Counted from the first letter of the stretch, positions 34,690 through 46,180 are shown. The stretch is DNA of 64,000 bases from Varroa destructor (GCF_002443255.2 NW_019211457.1:23627709-23691708); one strand, 5' to 3'. Numbers and translations are program-made. The notes: generated by a model not told the origin, from the sequence alone.

Positions 34690-35126
34690 CACTGGCTTCG
34701 CGTACAAAGCCCGCATAGAGTCCCATAGCGAGGAGCAGCCGAAAGAGGAACGCAGCATGAATGAAACGGTTTCCCCTCTTCCGGATTATAGTGTGATCGT
34801 CGTTTTCTTCTTCTTCTTATTGCTACAATTGATAGCTGGTGCAAATAGCACACTATCGCTATTACTAATACGACAAGCATCATTTTCGCTATACATAGGT
34901 GTGGTGCTATTGCATACGCCACTCGATTCTAAAATGTGGCTCATTTTTGCCCGTTTTGCTAGCGTACAGATTCTACCGCTTCGACATATTCCCACGTAAT
35001 ATGGTGCGGTTGGTAATGCAAAATCCTAAATTTCCTCCGACGTCCCGCTTGTCTGTGGCCTAACGGTTCAATTTCGTACTTACCCTGCAGGAATAAGTTA
35101 TACCGCCGAATGGCAGGATATACAAG
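34690..35126 (-). CDS. Two-exon segment with membrane helix and basic flank
   Basis: Exon A, 35126-35084 (43 nt), has an acceptor TTTTTTTTCAAATGTAG and a consensus donor CAGG|GTAAGT. Exon B, 34928-34690, has the acceptor CCACATTTTAG and the donor CCAGTG|GTGAGT. Joined across a 155-nt intron, phases agree and the frame is open. Exon A reads LYILPFGGITYSCR. Exon B continues NRVAYAIAPHLCIAK, then a membrane segment (MMLVVLVIAIVCYLH, QLSIVAI) directly followed by RRRRKRRSHYNPEEG and a Cys-containing tail. That order (outside, helix, positive inner flank) fits a type I single-pass membrane protein. The YSC pattern before it is faintly like the end of an Ig-type domain, which is speculation. Flanking exons were not found. 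The basic run comes from a GAA/TTC-like repeat, a reason for caution. Confidence 0.33.
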
Positions 35127-35129
35127 CTA

Positions 35130-37010
35130 CATTTGAAAAAAAATATTATCTGAAGCACGAGAGAGTGTTCTATCGGTGAAGACAAGAAAAAAAAACAGTC
35201 ATTTCAAACAGTCTATACTGAATACCTAGATTTCTTTAATATCTATGAATAATTTATCACAAATGCTAGCATACGTGTGCGCAATTTAAATCGCTATAGT
35301 ATATAATCAATGCAAACCGATCGTTCTCGAATGAAGAATTTTATTTATTTGGCTTTTGTAGCTAACTTCCAGACGTTTTTGATGATGCTTATTTCAACCT
35401 TGGACTTGTCGAACGTTCTAACGATTGGTCTGTTTTACTAGTAAGTCACCGGCACCCAGATCTCAACATATATCTCTAAACATACATAGAACTACAGAAT
35501 ATAAGATCTAGGCAGCTTCAATAGTACTCTGTAACAAAACTGGGTCGTACAACCAGATAATTCCGAAAAAAAAAAAAGGCCCATAAAGAAGCTAAGCAAC
35601 GCTAAACAAATAATGCAATAAATAATAATAAACAAATAAATAATAATAAAGAAGCGGTACCCGTCGACCAGCCGGATCGGGAATGCTGTTACCTATCCAA
35701 TCGATGAAACCAGACTCAGCATAATACAGCTGCGTGTCAACAGCATTTTGTCAAGGTTAACTGTAAGCGACCCGATCGACGGTTGTTGTATTTGGAATAT
35801 GTTTTTGGAAAACATTTTCAAACGCTCCCGATGCGCCGCGAAAATTCGAATTACCGTCTTTAAGCTTCATATAACAATATCGAGCAGTCCGTTCAGCGCT
35901 CGTACTCTTTGCGTGTACAGCGTAAATCTTCCGGCGGCCTCAACAGTGTTTTACCCTCAATGGGAAGCATTGAGAAGCAGTTGTCGCTGGAAAATCCGTC
36001 GCTCGAAGTGTATAGCGACGTCGATTGACCTCCTCGGTGTAAATTGATCATATTAACACAGACATGTTCGACTAAGGAATGAAAGACGCGAGAGAAGGGT
36101 TCAGGCATACGGCTGGAAGCTTTCCGCGTACCCAATATAAGATAGTATGTCGATAAGGTCGCCGATCTGCAGCGAGCTCGACTCGAATCAGCTTGTACTA
36201 TCCACAGTACATCCACAGCTATCTCTTGATCTGCATTGTGTAGTTTCTCTAGCTTTCTTTGCCTTTAGTTAAGAGCAAACAGGCCGTTCTTTTGCTCGAT
36301 TTCGAGCAGATTGAAAACTCTGTTCAAGCCTCTTCATTTAATGTTATTTTTCTGTTGCATCACTGTTGCGATCACCAATGATTGATAAGCTAGTTTTAAA
36401 CTAGGAGTGTGACAACAAACAAAGGTCGACCGGCCACAAGATGAGTTTGTCCGACTTCATTTCGTAGGGCTGATAGCCTGCCAGCCGTCTGTCCGATGGA
36501 ATGGAACCTAACGCCGATAGCAGACGTAAAACTCGAAACAGAGAGGATGAATTGGTCTGAGGCAATGCTTGACGGCAGTACTTGCTGGAAAATTCAGAAT
36601 TCTTACGATAAGCTCTGTCAGCCTATTTTCAATACTAGTTCTCTTACCTAGAAGACGTGCAGGGTTTTGAAAAAAAGCGTCCTAATGATGGCAAATACAC
36701 TTGGGAGATAAGATACCCGTTATGTGCGTCATTTGTTACGGTCCTACAAACCACTTGTGACTGGATTAGCTTTAAGTTCCCTAGTTGTAGTAACTTCCAT
36801 CTTTTCCTTGCAACTATAACGTTATCATAACGTGAATGTAACAGCAAGATCTAGCTAGAGCACGGGCTTCATGCGCAACTCCTGATCTAAACTGGTACGC
36901 ATTAAAATGCAAATTAATTTATCTACCGATAAATAGAAAAACGAATCATGTAGCGTTGTGTAAAAAAGGTTAATACCACATCATCATAAAATCGATCTTC
37001 TTTTCTCCCT
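35130..37010. other. Spacer or intron with AATAAA-rich duplication
   Basis: Holds an AATAAA-rich imperfect tandem duplication at 35617-35650. Minus-strand frames near 36216-35893 (107 codons) and, in another frame, near 35945-35752 (reads AVHAKSTSAERTARYCYMK) could be upstream exons of the membrane-protein candidate at 35126-34690. I could not connect them in phase. 36.2-37.0 kb shows nothing definite. Confidence 0.35.
35617..35650. repeat. Imperfect tandem duplication rich in AATAAA
   Basis: Two copies of about 17 bp built on AATAAATAATAATAAA, separated by one C. It contains several AATAAA hexamers on the plus strand. Confidence 0.75.
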
Positions 37011-37021
37011 ACAAGTCAAGG

Positions 37022-37672
37022 ATGGCGCAGGTTTACGCACTGAATTTAATAGCTTTCTTTTATCTGTATCAAGGTAGAGTTATATCGTTAAGCGGCAACA
37101 ATGACGCATATCCAGTAGAATATATCGTAAGTACTCGTCATGCGGTTGAATAAATCTTAAATAGTTAACTTGTCTCATAACTTGGCCAGACATATCCTGA
37201 CCGCATCGCGTGCCTTCGTTGTTCTTAAGGCGTTAGAACCCAAAAACGATGTGGCGTGTAACGGAGACATGACCATTTTGGGTTTAATTCTTGACCCAAC
37301 ATAACAATCTCCGCCGAGTGCAATACAAGAGGCAGACTGCACAGGTAGCGCCGACTGTTGCTGTGATCGCTGATTAGCCGAGTAAGCCTACCCGAATCGG
37401 ATACGGACATAGCACTGCTGTTCACCACCAGCACCGAATGAAAATGGGGCACGTTTCTGTAATAGATAAAAGCACGAATTAACCTGCTATAACATATATA
37501 CTTTTAGTACCGACGGTTAACTTTGCATTCCGGGTTTAATTCGCTTAGTCGACGTCGCAGACATCTTTCCTTCAAAACGTATAATGTTCCATTTCGGCAA
37601 AGGAGAATATCATTTAGGGATCCTGACATTCTGCCTGTCTTTTGTCGCGCCCTCCTAATGGGTACTTTGTAG
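37022..37672 (+). CDS. Putative secreted precursor with clusters of basic residues, 2 exons, 89 aa
   Basis: Exon 1 (37022-37126) starts at ATG in AGGATGG, a strong start context. It codes 35 residues: MAQVYALNLIAFFYLYQG, a signal peptide, then SLSGNNDAYPVEYI. It ends at a consensus donor, ATC|GTAAGT. Exon 2 (37508-37672) follows a good acceptor (CATATATACTTTTAG) and joins in phase 0 across a 381-nt intron. It codes 54 residues to TAG: YRRLTLHSGFNSLS, RRRR, HLSFKTYNVPF, RQRR, then ISFRDPDILPVFCRALL. RRRR and RQRR are typical prohormone-convertase sites, so a neuropeptide-like precursor is one reading; a small secreted basic protein is another. No known peptide family is recognised and there is no obvious amidation Gly. 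Alternative donor: CAAG|GTAGAG inside exon 1. Confidence 0.38.
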
Positions 37673-37815
37673 ACAACTACCCCAATTGCAAAAAAGCTTC
37701 CACATTGCTTAAGGTGCGCACGCACATTAGTGGGACATGATCTATAACGATCATTTAGTCTTTCAGTAGCTGTAACGGCCCGGAGCGTTTTATGCACGAT
37801 GCGTTTTCGAAACCT

Positions 37816-38260
37816 TCATATGACGTTGTCTGTTGCTGCCTTAGCCGAAACATATTCTGTATGAAGCCAAGTCGATGGATCAATCCGGAATACATCTATG
37901 ACTTGATTCAGTAAAGTTCCTTTCGGACATGATAGCGCAACAAGCTCGGAAACTATTATACGACTCAACCACTGGCTGGCAAATACGAGCACACACTTAG
38001 ATCGTGAACTCGAAGACGTCCACAGCTCGTCCTTCACATGGGCGGCATCGCGATAGCACGGTACGATAGAGCGCCTCGATTCAACTTTTAAAAACCCTAC
38101 AGATCTGTTGCCGGCCGTTTACACGAACGACATCGCCTGAAGCAGCAGAAGTTGCAGGAACGCCGATGCGATGGCTGAACAGCAGAAGTCTTCTTCGGGC
38201 AGTACGGCTGCCTCCTCGCCATCTTCAAAATCCTCTCCGCACTGGTTAAAGACTTAGCGG
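37816..38260. other. GC-richer stretch with Ser-rich mini-ORF
   Basis: ATG at 38171 opens 28 codons, MAEQQKSSSGSTAASSPSSK and onward, to TAG at 38255-38257. Following sequence has an acceptor-like CTTCTCTAG and an open piece reading KQIPSVGYDFDLYGRVFHLL. The two cannot be joined in phase with the sites visible, so this may be a decayed gene or chance. A TATA-like CATATAAAC lies near 38398. Confidence 0.25.
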
Positions 38261-38884
38261 TGACGGCTGCCTGGTCTTCTCTAGGTGAAGCAGATACCCA
38301 GTGTTGGCTACGACTTCGATCTGTATGGTCGAGTGTTTCATTTGCTGGACTAGTCGAAAGTCGGGCTGGAGATGCTCCTTAAGCAGCCCCCAAGACCATA
38401 TAAACACAGCCGCCAGTCGTGATTCGTTGCGTAGCTAAAACAATTAAAAGTACCACGAATATATTTTCTATATACATTACGCACAGCCTCTATTAGTCAA
38501 CAGTCTAACATATTTTCAGATTCAGCAAAAATCATTACGCGAACGTGACCGGTTTTTAATTTCCTCAGTTTGATCTTAATTACTATTTTACGATTTGTGA
38601 ATATGTGTGCAGATTCTCTGCGTGGATCAACGTAATTCCACGTCCCGTCTGTGATCGCCGATCTGTGCATCTATGTAAAAAGGACTGAGGATAGATTTGC
38701 TAGCTTGTGACTTGGTTTGTTCTTCTTTTTTTTATTGTTGTTTATTTTGGCGTGGAAAGCTCAAAAACAACAGAGCACATTTCGGCCGGCCGGTGCGTAA
38801 AAGTTTCGTGAGTGTGCCTTTTGTTGTATTTGTGCATTTTTTGCGGACAGTTATTGAAGGGGACAAAAACAGTAACGTAATTTA

Positions 38885-38978
38885 ATGATGATGTGTACTA
38901 GGCTGCTTCAGGAGCAGTCTGCGATGGTTTTCGCACTATTACTTGGAATACAGTTAGTGCCAGCATACTCCGATCAGG
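38885..38978 (+). CDS. First-exon candidate encoding a signal peptide
   Basis: Three consecutive ATGs (38885, 38888, 38891) follow an in-frame stop. The 31-codon segment ends MVFALLLGIQLVPAYSDQ, a hydrophobic core with a plausible cleavage after AYS. It meets a donor at CAGG|GTACGT (GT at 38979-38980), phase 1. Without splicing, the frame runs on for about 26 more codons to TAG, which would give a secreted peptide of about 57 residues. It lies 1.2 kb downstream of the other signal-peptide gene candidate on the same strand. The next exon was not identified. Confidence 0.3.
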
Positions 38979-38999
38979 GTACGTTCCAGTCGCAGCCGA

Positions 39000-40090
39000 T
39001 GTTTCCTATATTTATCAGTAAACAATTGCTTGACATAATACATTATGCATAGGTTACTGGAGAAATAGTTTGCCGCTATAATCCTATCAGTCCTCTAGTT
39101 CTGAACGGTAATCTTGTAGGCCACTGTTTCATAGACTGAACTCTAGCGATAGTACACGAACAATAGCATTAACATGGTATGATATGCAGACACACAGGTG
39201 GAGAGGCTACGAAGGGATGTTGTCTTTTCCCGTACCAGGTCTTGTTTGATTCGTATAGGCTCCTCATGCTATTCTTCTTCTGCCCTTTGTCTTTTCGTAT
39301 GTTCCAATAGTTAGTGTAATGTTGATCGTTGTTACCGTGTCTGTTTTCTCTCTTGGAACTACCCTGCAATTCCTGCCGACAAGTATGACCACCCGATTCG
39401 GTCTTGCAGCACCAGGAAAGACCAGCTCCTAGATGAGGTCTTTCGGTGGCCAATCTTGCAAGTCTCATGGAAAATGACATCAAATGGAACTCCATTGAGT
39501 CAGTGTCGTATTATTTCGCCGATGCTATTGGGTCGTGGATGTCTTAATATGATGAACAAGCCACTCTATACACAAACGGGATCCGGAGGGCTACAAACAA
39601 CCACGTCTTTCTAAGCAGAATGAATGTATGTCTACGAGAAGCCTTATTTAGCTAGCTGCCTCAGTTTGGGAATCGAATCCCTTTGTAGCACGTAGGTGTG
39701 TACGTAGTCACACTGAAGAGATGATCACTTAATGAGCTACTGATTAGGTAACAATAGAGACCGTCAGCGGTATTAGCTCTGGTATACACCTATATATAGA
39801 GATGTGGTGGACACAGACCACTACAATCCAGCCACAGAGCCCACGACCATTATTACGAGGGTTATGTGGCTGAACGCTTCTTAACATCGTAACCTGTGCT
39901 GTCCACAGTGGTCATGCACTACTTAGAAAAAGCTGCAGTGAAAAGAGAGGGTAGTGCAGAAAATTAGGCTTCAGGGAACGATTGAGAGACAGCGACCTAG
40001 GTTTGTAGAGAGTAGCTGAGCATCAATCGCATTGCTCGCATGGCTTCGATCTGCTTTTCTAGCCACTGGGCTTCTCGAACCCCACACATG
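39000..40090. other. Spacer, no supported gene
   Basis: A 108-codon minus frame (39495-39169) has no splice or start support. No RNA gene: the tRNA-like arm at 39668-39681 fails on inspection (see rejected list). Confidence 0.45.
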
Positions 40091-40096
40091 CAACGC

Positions 40097-40363
40097 CTAT
40101 GTTTCAAATAAGGCGCTTTTTTTTGTTCTCTGTCCTACCCAACGGGAATGTGTTGAGTGAGCTACATAGCCGACCGCATAGCATCGCTGACCCTGCAATG
40201 TTGCTGCTGGTGCTGATGATGATGAGGTTGAGTCGTCTAAATACTTCGTCTTGGAGCATCCAACGACACATGGACCTCCTGGTTCCGAAGGAATGTCATC
40301 GTAATCAGGCAGGTTCTGCGGGACCCGTGACTTCTCTCGTGCCTTCACTAGCACGTTCACAGG
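40097..40363 (-). CDS. Acidic, Ser/Ala-rich exon candidate, minus strand
   Basis: After a stop-containing acceptor-like ACTGAGTAG, an open frame starts at 40363 and runs 88 codons to 40097. It reads VKAREKSRVPQNLPDYDDIP, SEPGGPCVVGCSKTKYLDD, then STSSSSAPAATLQ. That polar, disordered-looking composition is typical of real protein linkers. TTGCAGG|GTCAGC could end the exon after the Ala/Thr run. The plus strand over the same bases is also open (40099-40434) but reads less naturally. No family is recognised. Confidence 0.27.
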   Translation of the reverse strand, partial: PVNVLVKAREKSRVPQNLPDYDDIPSEPGGPCVVGCSKTKYLDDSTSSSSAPAATLQGQRCYAVGYVAHSTHSRWVGQRTKKSALFET

Positions 40364-42600
40364 CTACTCAGTCGGTTTATAGACCCCCGTTCCTTTCTGT
40401 TAAGCTGCTCTCAGTAGCGCCAGCAGAAATATAAAGACCGTTCACTTAGCTTGGCAGCAGGTTATGGGCCGTATAGACTGAGTTGCGTGGCCTAAGATGC
40501 GTACCTGACCGGTTGGTTGGTCGATCTATCGGCTCGAGAACGTATGTACAACAAAGGCAGGTAAAATGTAGCATAGAAGTGGGGCTACTTCGGCTCGGCA
40601 GCAGCAGAAGGATGTCGACACTTCGCTACTCTAGATCACTCTAAAGCAGGCCGTCGTCCTGTGTCTGCAAGGGGCGTATGGTCACATCACAGCACGCTAT
40701 TCAGCCAAAAAAGCTTTACCGACGTCTCGTGCGCTGTCCACTATATACAGCCAAATCCTGCCACTGCTGTTGTTGGTACAGTACTAGGCGGCGTTACAAC
40801 TACGTGCACCTGAGGCAGCGTTGGACGGCGGCGAAGACGACGACCGTCTTTGAAGCTATTGCTGTATTTCATAGGATAGGCTTGCTACTTTTTCGCCAGC
40901 ATGTTATCCAGCCAGATGCTCAGGCCAAACCAAATGAAGGGGCCGCCGCCGCCTCACGAGCTTGCTCAAACAGCAATCATCATCGATGACTAACCGATAG
41001 CCATCCATGTATCTCTTTTTGTGTCTTTTCGCTTTGCTGTTGACCTTACCATACATAGCAACGGTGAAAGAAGTGGCAAAAAATTAAGAAGTAACAGCAA
41101 CGTCAATCCCTTAGAACCTGGTTGTTGTCGTCAAAAACCGTGATTCTCTTCTCGGACGCAGTTTGCTTTCCACGCTGCTCGGCGGATACCGCTAACAGGC
41201 GACCCTCTAAAGGTGCGCGTATAGTTACGAGGTCCAATGACAACTTAACATTTTGCTCGAGTATTGCTGGTCTATAAATGAAGCACGTATTCTATAACTA
41301 AGCCAAAAATGAAACTAAAACTCGCTGAATCAATATTGTTTAACAAAAAAAAACTTCTCGACGCTGACCTGCAAACTGGCTACGGATTATAAAATGACAA
41401 GTATACATCTATGCACTCTATAATCTTCATTAAACATTCAAATTGAGAAGCAGCAAAGGCTTCTATTTAAGGGTCGAAAGTGAAGGAACTCATCTCGAAC
41501 TCATTTTCACCGCCGGCCAATCAGGCCACCTACACGTCACGCATGTGCATGCTGGTCTGCACCTCTAATAGTGCATCGCTTAGTCGGGTCTACGGAATCT
41601 GTTTATATATACAGTACTTCTTTACGGTAGTTAGTACAACTATCTGTTTATTCGCAAGTCTATTCGCGATTCCACAACGGTGTCCGGCTGCTCCATCTTC
41701 TACATAAAACATTTTGTTTGTGGGCCATCTTAGTTAAAGCCGAACGCACAAAACGGCGACGGCCAACTCCGCGCGGTACGCAGTCCTTGGATTCGCATAG
41801 CTCATCGTCTCGGTATGGACAACACAGTGTCGATATATGGCCGAGTTATGCGCGGCACGCGTCTCGTGTATTATATTATAGCTTCAATTTTGTGAGTCGA
41901 CGAAACTGATATTACTACGCGCGCGTTTTTACGTCATGACGTATTAGCTAGCGTTCTGATGTGGCGTTCGAACCGACGTTCAGGTTGCCAGGCAAGTGTG
42001 ATGTTACTGTATAAAATAAATTTTATATTCCGCTTTATGTTTACTCCTTCTGCTCCCATCCACCAAGCGATATGATACACGTATAAGTGCCGACCATAAC
42101 AACAAAAACCATAATAATAGTAGAAAATTATCAGAATGGCAAATAACAACTAGTGGATGACGGTAGCAAAGCGGGGTGCATCATAACACAAGCAAACGAG
42201 ACGAAACGGTAATAGCTATAATGCGTCACGTGTATACATGACGCTATCCAACGCAGATAGCGAAAATCCAATGCACCGACTCTAAAAAGGTCGTTATAAC
42301 CACGGTATCAATGGTTCTACGTGACACTGGCGCGACAATGGCGGTGGTAGGCACGTCGTGCTAAAAGAAGGAAGGGGGTAAAATTGAAGTTGTCTGCTTT
42401 TTTCGTTTCGAAACGCCTCAAGAATGATAGTATCTATTGTCGACAATGGCTATTTCGATCCGACAGGAACTTCCGTATAATATGCACGAAGACAGGGTAT
42501 GAAGAGGGAGAAGATCCGTTGAGTTTATGCCCATGGCAAGATTACTGTGTGCCAACAGTTTGTGTGTGAACAACCTAAAAAACTTGCGGAAGAACCAAGT

Positions 42601-42621
42601 AAAAAAAAAAAAAAAAAAAAA
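42601..42621. repeat. Poly(A)21 run
   Basis: Longest pure homopolymer in the window. It could be the tail of a retrotransposed sequence, but I find no AATAAA or element body just upstream. Confidence 0.85.
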
Positions 42622-42680
42622 TCCAAAAAGCCGCTCATAACTAAAAACACTTGAACTGAGTATTGCCGAGAGCTGCCATA

Positions 42681-42708
42681 GATCTACTGTATATGATCTA
42701 CTGTATAT
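42681..42708. repeat. Two perfect 14-bp tandem copies
   Basis: GATCTACTGTATAT occurs twice head to tail with no mismatch, followed by further TATA-rich sequence. Probably a recent slippage duplication. Confidence 0.9.
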
Positions 42709-43075
42709 ATACTCTATATGTCTAGTCCTGTAGAGGTACGGTTCGACGCCTCGATAGTTTTGTGTCCGGCAGTTTCATGATAAACATTGGGTTTAATTGA
42801 CTGTGGATTGATGATATCTCGCGCGGTTGGGTGTGAACGCGGTGTTCTCGAGAAGGTCTCAGATTCTGTAAGAGTGTGAATAATGGGCTGGCAGAAGCTT
42901 ATAACTAAAAAGAGGCACCGATGTACGTCACAATTTCGATTAGGTGTATGTATGATTTTCGGTACGTATAGTGAATCAAGTAGTTTGAAGCGTATCGGTA
43001 CACTCGGTCGCCAAATATTATATTAACAACGATAAAGACCTGGAATATGTAAATAATAATTTAGTTTTTTAGCAG

Positions 43076-43462
43076 CATCACGTGTTTAGGCGGCCACGTG
43101 TGGTATCTGCTTTCGCCATTTTTTATTGTTACGCTGAGTCGGATTGGTGCGCACGTATACGTCAGCGCTATGCTAGAGATCTCAAGCTCGCAAGGTTTCG
43201 TCCACTCTGCCCTTGTTTTTTCCGTCTTACAAGCGGTTTAGGGCGCTCCTTCAATATCTCAGTGCCCTTTGGCCAGCATAGGTACCGCCATCTTTCCCCA
43301 AGTCCTGGCTTCATCTCAGCTCAGCTCGTCATGGATTGTGGGGTACCTTTGCTCGTTAGTGAAGCTCAGAACACCCTACGATCTCTACCGCCCCTCGATG
43401 ACCTACTCCGTAATAATCATCACAGTAAAGCCTGTGGACACAAACATGACGGCCAGAACTGA
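43076..43462 (+). CDS. Candidate last exon, 128 codons, Cys/Arg-rich
   Basis: The acceptor TTTAGTTTTTTAGCAG (AG at 43074-43075) is strong and opens in phase 0 on a frame that stays open 128 codons to TGA at 43460-43462. It includes SAFAIFYCYAESDWCARIR, LCPCFFRLTSGLGRS, FGQH and LVSEAQNTLRSLPPLDDLLR. A second plus frame (43269-43496) overlaps part of it. Composition is plausible but no domain is seen. Confidence 0.28.
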   Translation, partial: HHVFRRPRVVSAFAIFYCYAESDWCARIRQRYARDLKLARFRPLCPCFFRLTSGLGRSFNISVPFGQHRYRHLSPSPGFISAQLVMDCGVPLLVSEAQNTLRSLPPLDDLLRNNHHSKACGHKHDGQN

Positions 43463-43984
43463 CGGTCCGACGCTGCTGCTAGAGAGTTTTTTTTAGATAA
43501 CTACGTCATAGCATGCCGTACGAATACCCTGCTCCCGTGAGATATGTACGTACAAAGATAGCAAGTCAATAAACCATCGTCAAGGCTTCTGTTCGAAGAA
43601 GGCAAAAAGAGAAAAGGGCCAATCTTCTTCATGCATCGGGGAACGATCGAACCCAATAGATTCTGGGTGCTCCGTAATAGTGGTAGCAGCAGCGTTCAAA
43701 GCATCACTAAATGCATAGAACTATACGTGCATCTATGTATCGTGTCGTCTGCGTAAGGTGTGATTTGCCTCCAAGCTTGTTGGCTGCCGCTTAAACAAAG
43801 CTGACCGAAAGCCGCCGTGGGGCCGTCACAAGAGCGCTGAGATCGCCGCTGCTTCTGTTGTCGGAGAGGTGTTCAGGCCTTTCGCCTAGAAACACAAAAT
43901 TCATCTAATACATCGTTACGGCGATCAGTCGTGCGCATTCGTTTTGGTCTGCTTCTTTCTCTCTTTTTCGCGCTCCCTCATCAG

Positions 43985-44146
43985 GCGTCCCACGGTGAGT
44001 TGGGGAGGAATCGAGAAATTTGGCCAACATGTTTAGCACGACAAGTGGACGAAGGGCGACGACGAGCAAAAGTAAACGATATGCGGATGATGAGGGCAAT
44101 TCACTGTCCTGCTAATCTAGCCGTCTGCGTCCTTGTGCCTCATTAG
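43985..44146 (+). CDS. Candidate last exon behind a long pyrimidine tract
   Basis: About 40 pyrimidine-rich bases ending CGCTCCCTCATCAG (AG at 43983-43984) form a very strong acceptor. The following 53 codons read ASHGELGRNREIWPTCLAR, QVDEGRRRAKVNDMRMMRA, then IHCPANLAVCVLVPH to TAG at 44144-44146. An alternative frame from the same acceptor is open for only 17 codons. It might be spliced to the candidate ending at 43462 only if that frame's stop is bypassed, so they are more likely separate. No family is recognised. Confidence 0.32.
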   Translation, partial: ASHGELGRNREIWPTCLARQVDEGRRRAKVNDMRMMRAIHCPANLAVCVLVPH

Positions 44147-45460
44147 GCTTTGTTACTTCAGCTGTCTATCGGCGATGATTACACGGACGGCCGGGAGGCA
44201 GGGCGTGTTGCAGGCCAATGCCCATGTCTGCCAAATGTCCGCCTAGATAGTCACGTAGCAGTTTGGTAAAAAAACTGTATCCATTATACTTTGTATAGTC
44301 CTGAAGCAGCAGTATGATCACCTTTATCTGCGATAGTTCTTCCCATAACTATAATTACGGCGGTGCACGTTAAGTGTTCAATCTAACTAACATTATCAAT
44401 CGGTCATTAGTGCCCGTAGGGTCCATCAACACCACAGGAGAGCTGTGGAACACGCATTGGCGTATCCTTTTCAAGCTTTTAAAATGCTTTGGTTTGAGAT
44501 TTTTGCTAATGAAGCAAGCTAAACTTGTACAACTCACGGGTCATATTGTCACTGAGCTTTTTTAGCTATGATTTGACTGTAAATTTGACTTTCGTATTTA
44601 TTGACCTGCTTTGTTACGTTAAAGCTTAACAGCAGTACGCTTTCTAGATATCAAAATATCAAAACTGATAAAAAAAAAAAGACTACATTCGACGGCTGTC
44701 GACGATGGCGCTGCTCACGATCATTTTAATAACGATATTGTGGACAAAGCGAAAAGCACAAATATTACATTCGTTTTAAAGATTTCGCGCTCTTTTAGCT
44801 TGAATACCCAGTGGCTCTATTACCAAAACTGGCCGCATTCATCAGCTTAACGATCTCTTCTGTTAGCTGAGCGCTGTTTAAAATTAAGCAGCCTCCAAAC
44901 AGCGTAACGCGTCAATGTGTATGATAGAATGTAAGTGAAGAACTATCGTCAAAAGGGCCGGTCTGTTGAAGGAAACACATTGGGGACCAATAATAACAAG
45001 AGCTTCCAAATGGTGACGACAGTCCCGACGTCGAGGAAGCACTAAGGAATTTTTGGGAATCTCTAGACAACAGGCTGAATTAGCTTAGCGCAAAACTCAG
45101 GAGAAGGAGACTGAAGTCGGTAAAGCTGACTTTTAGAAATAAATTGTTCATGATTATTTCATTCATCGTAATTCTTCGCTGGCGTGATTATTAAATATGA
45201 TCAACCCGGTAAGGCCTGGGCACCGACGCGTAGACACACGCCGTTGTTCGAGAATCGGATTCAGATGAGAAATTTTAAAGTTTTGAGGAAATTATTCTAT
45301 GAGGCCCAGTTTCCCCACTTAAAGCAGAAGAGCACAAAATAAACATTGAACTATAAAGCAAAGAAAAGGCGAAGAGAATGAGGGATGAAGGATTCAACTT
45401 ACTCTGTCAACGATATTTCACCGGTTGTAGATCTGCCTCGTCATTGGGCATTTTCCACGC

Positions 45461-45478
45461 GTAGTAGTAGTAGTAGTA
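45461..45478. repeat. (GTA)6 trinucleotide repeat
   Basis: Six perfect GTA units between CACGC and CAATA. Confidence 0.9.
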
Positions 45479-46180
45479 CAATATACTAAGTCAGCAGCTG
45501 TGTAGTGCTCTTCTTTTTAGGTCAAATCAGCGAAGTCGGAAAGCAAAAAAAATGTTTACAGATCAACGGGTTTGTGATCTAGCGTCTATCTATCGAAAAA
45601 TTGAAGGGGGCATATACGGTATCCACGTATGGAACCGATTCAACCGATTGTTAGTCATACAGCTCACTATACGCGCATTCGTTTTTATTTTCATTCAATA
45701 AATAACATCTATTTACAGAAATAAGAGCGTTCTCGTCTTATACATTATCTATCTGTTTATAGGAGCTAAAACCGTCTACCTCATACAGTAGTGCGTTATT
45801 TCATGGTTTATATTTTTCCCCTATTTACTTTAAATTATTAGTAAACGACCGCGTACCTGAGCCAGCCGATGCAGGCACAACGGTCTTTTTGCAGAGGAAA
45901 GTCTGTCCATATTGACAAATCGTATATACTAAATGGGCAAGCCGCTATCGAATTCAAATCAATGACTTTGGTTGCCCCAATTTTTCGAGTGATCCTTTGG
46001 TGATATACTACATTACAGCGCCAATAAATTACACGACTTCCTACCAGTAGCTGCACGAGGGCGAAAGGGTTCGTTAACGACAATCGTCAAATGTGCGCGT
46101 GCCACGCTTACATGTGTCCACTTAACGTAGGCGCTATGTACGCGAAAGCAAGGGGGAGACTATGGTGTTTCTTTTGCACG

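Larger units (their letters stand above)
40500..43060. other. Spacer with A-run and small duplication
   Basis: Plus frames at 40678-40989 (103 codons, Cys/Arg-rich), 41480-41707 and 42384-42569 lack splice support. CAAAGGCAG|GTAAAA near 40560 is a possible donor. The stretch also contains the A21 run and the 14-bp duplication listed separately. Confidence 0.4.

Noticed and set aside
39668..39681. tRNA T-arm-like GGGAATCGAATCCC
   Set aside because: Only a self-complementary 14-mer. No matching acceptor stem, D-arm or anticodon arm can be built around it on either strand.
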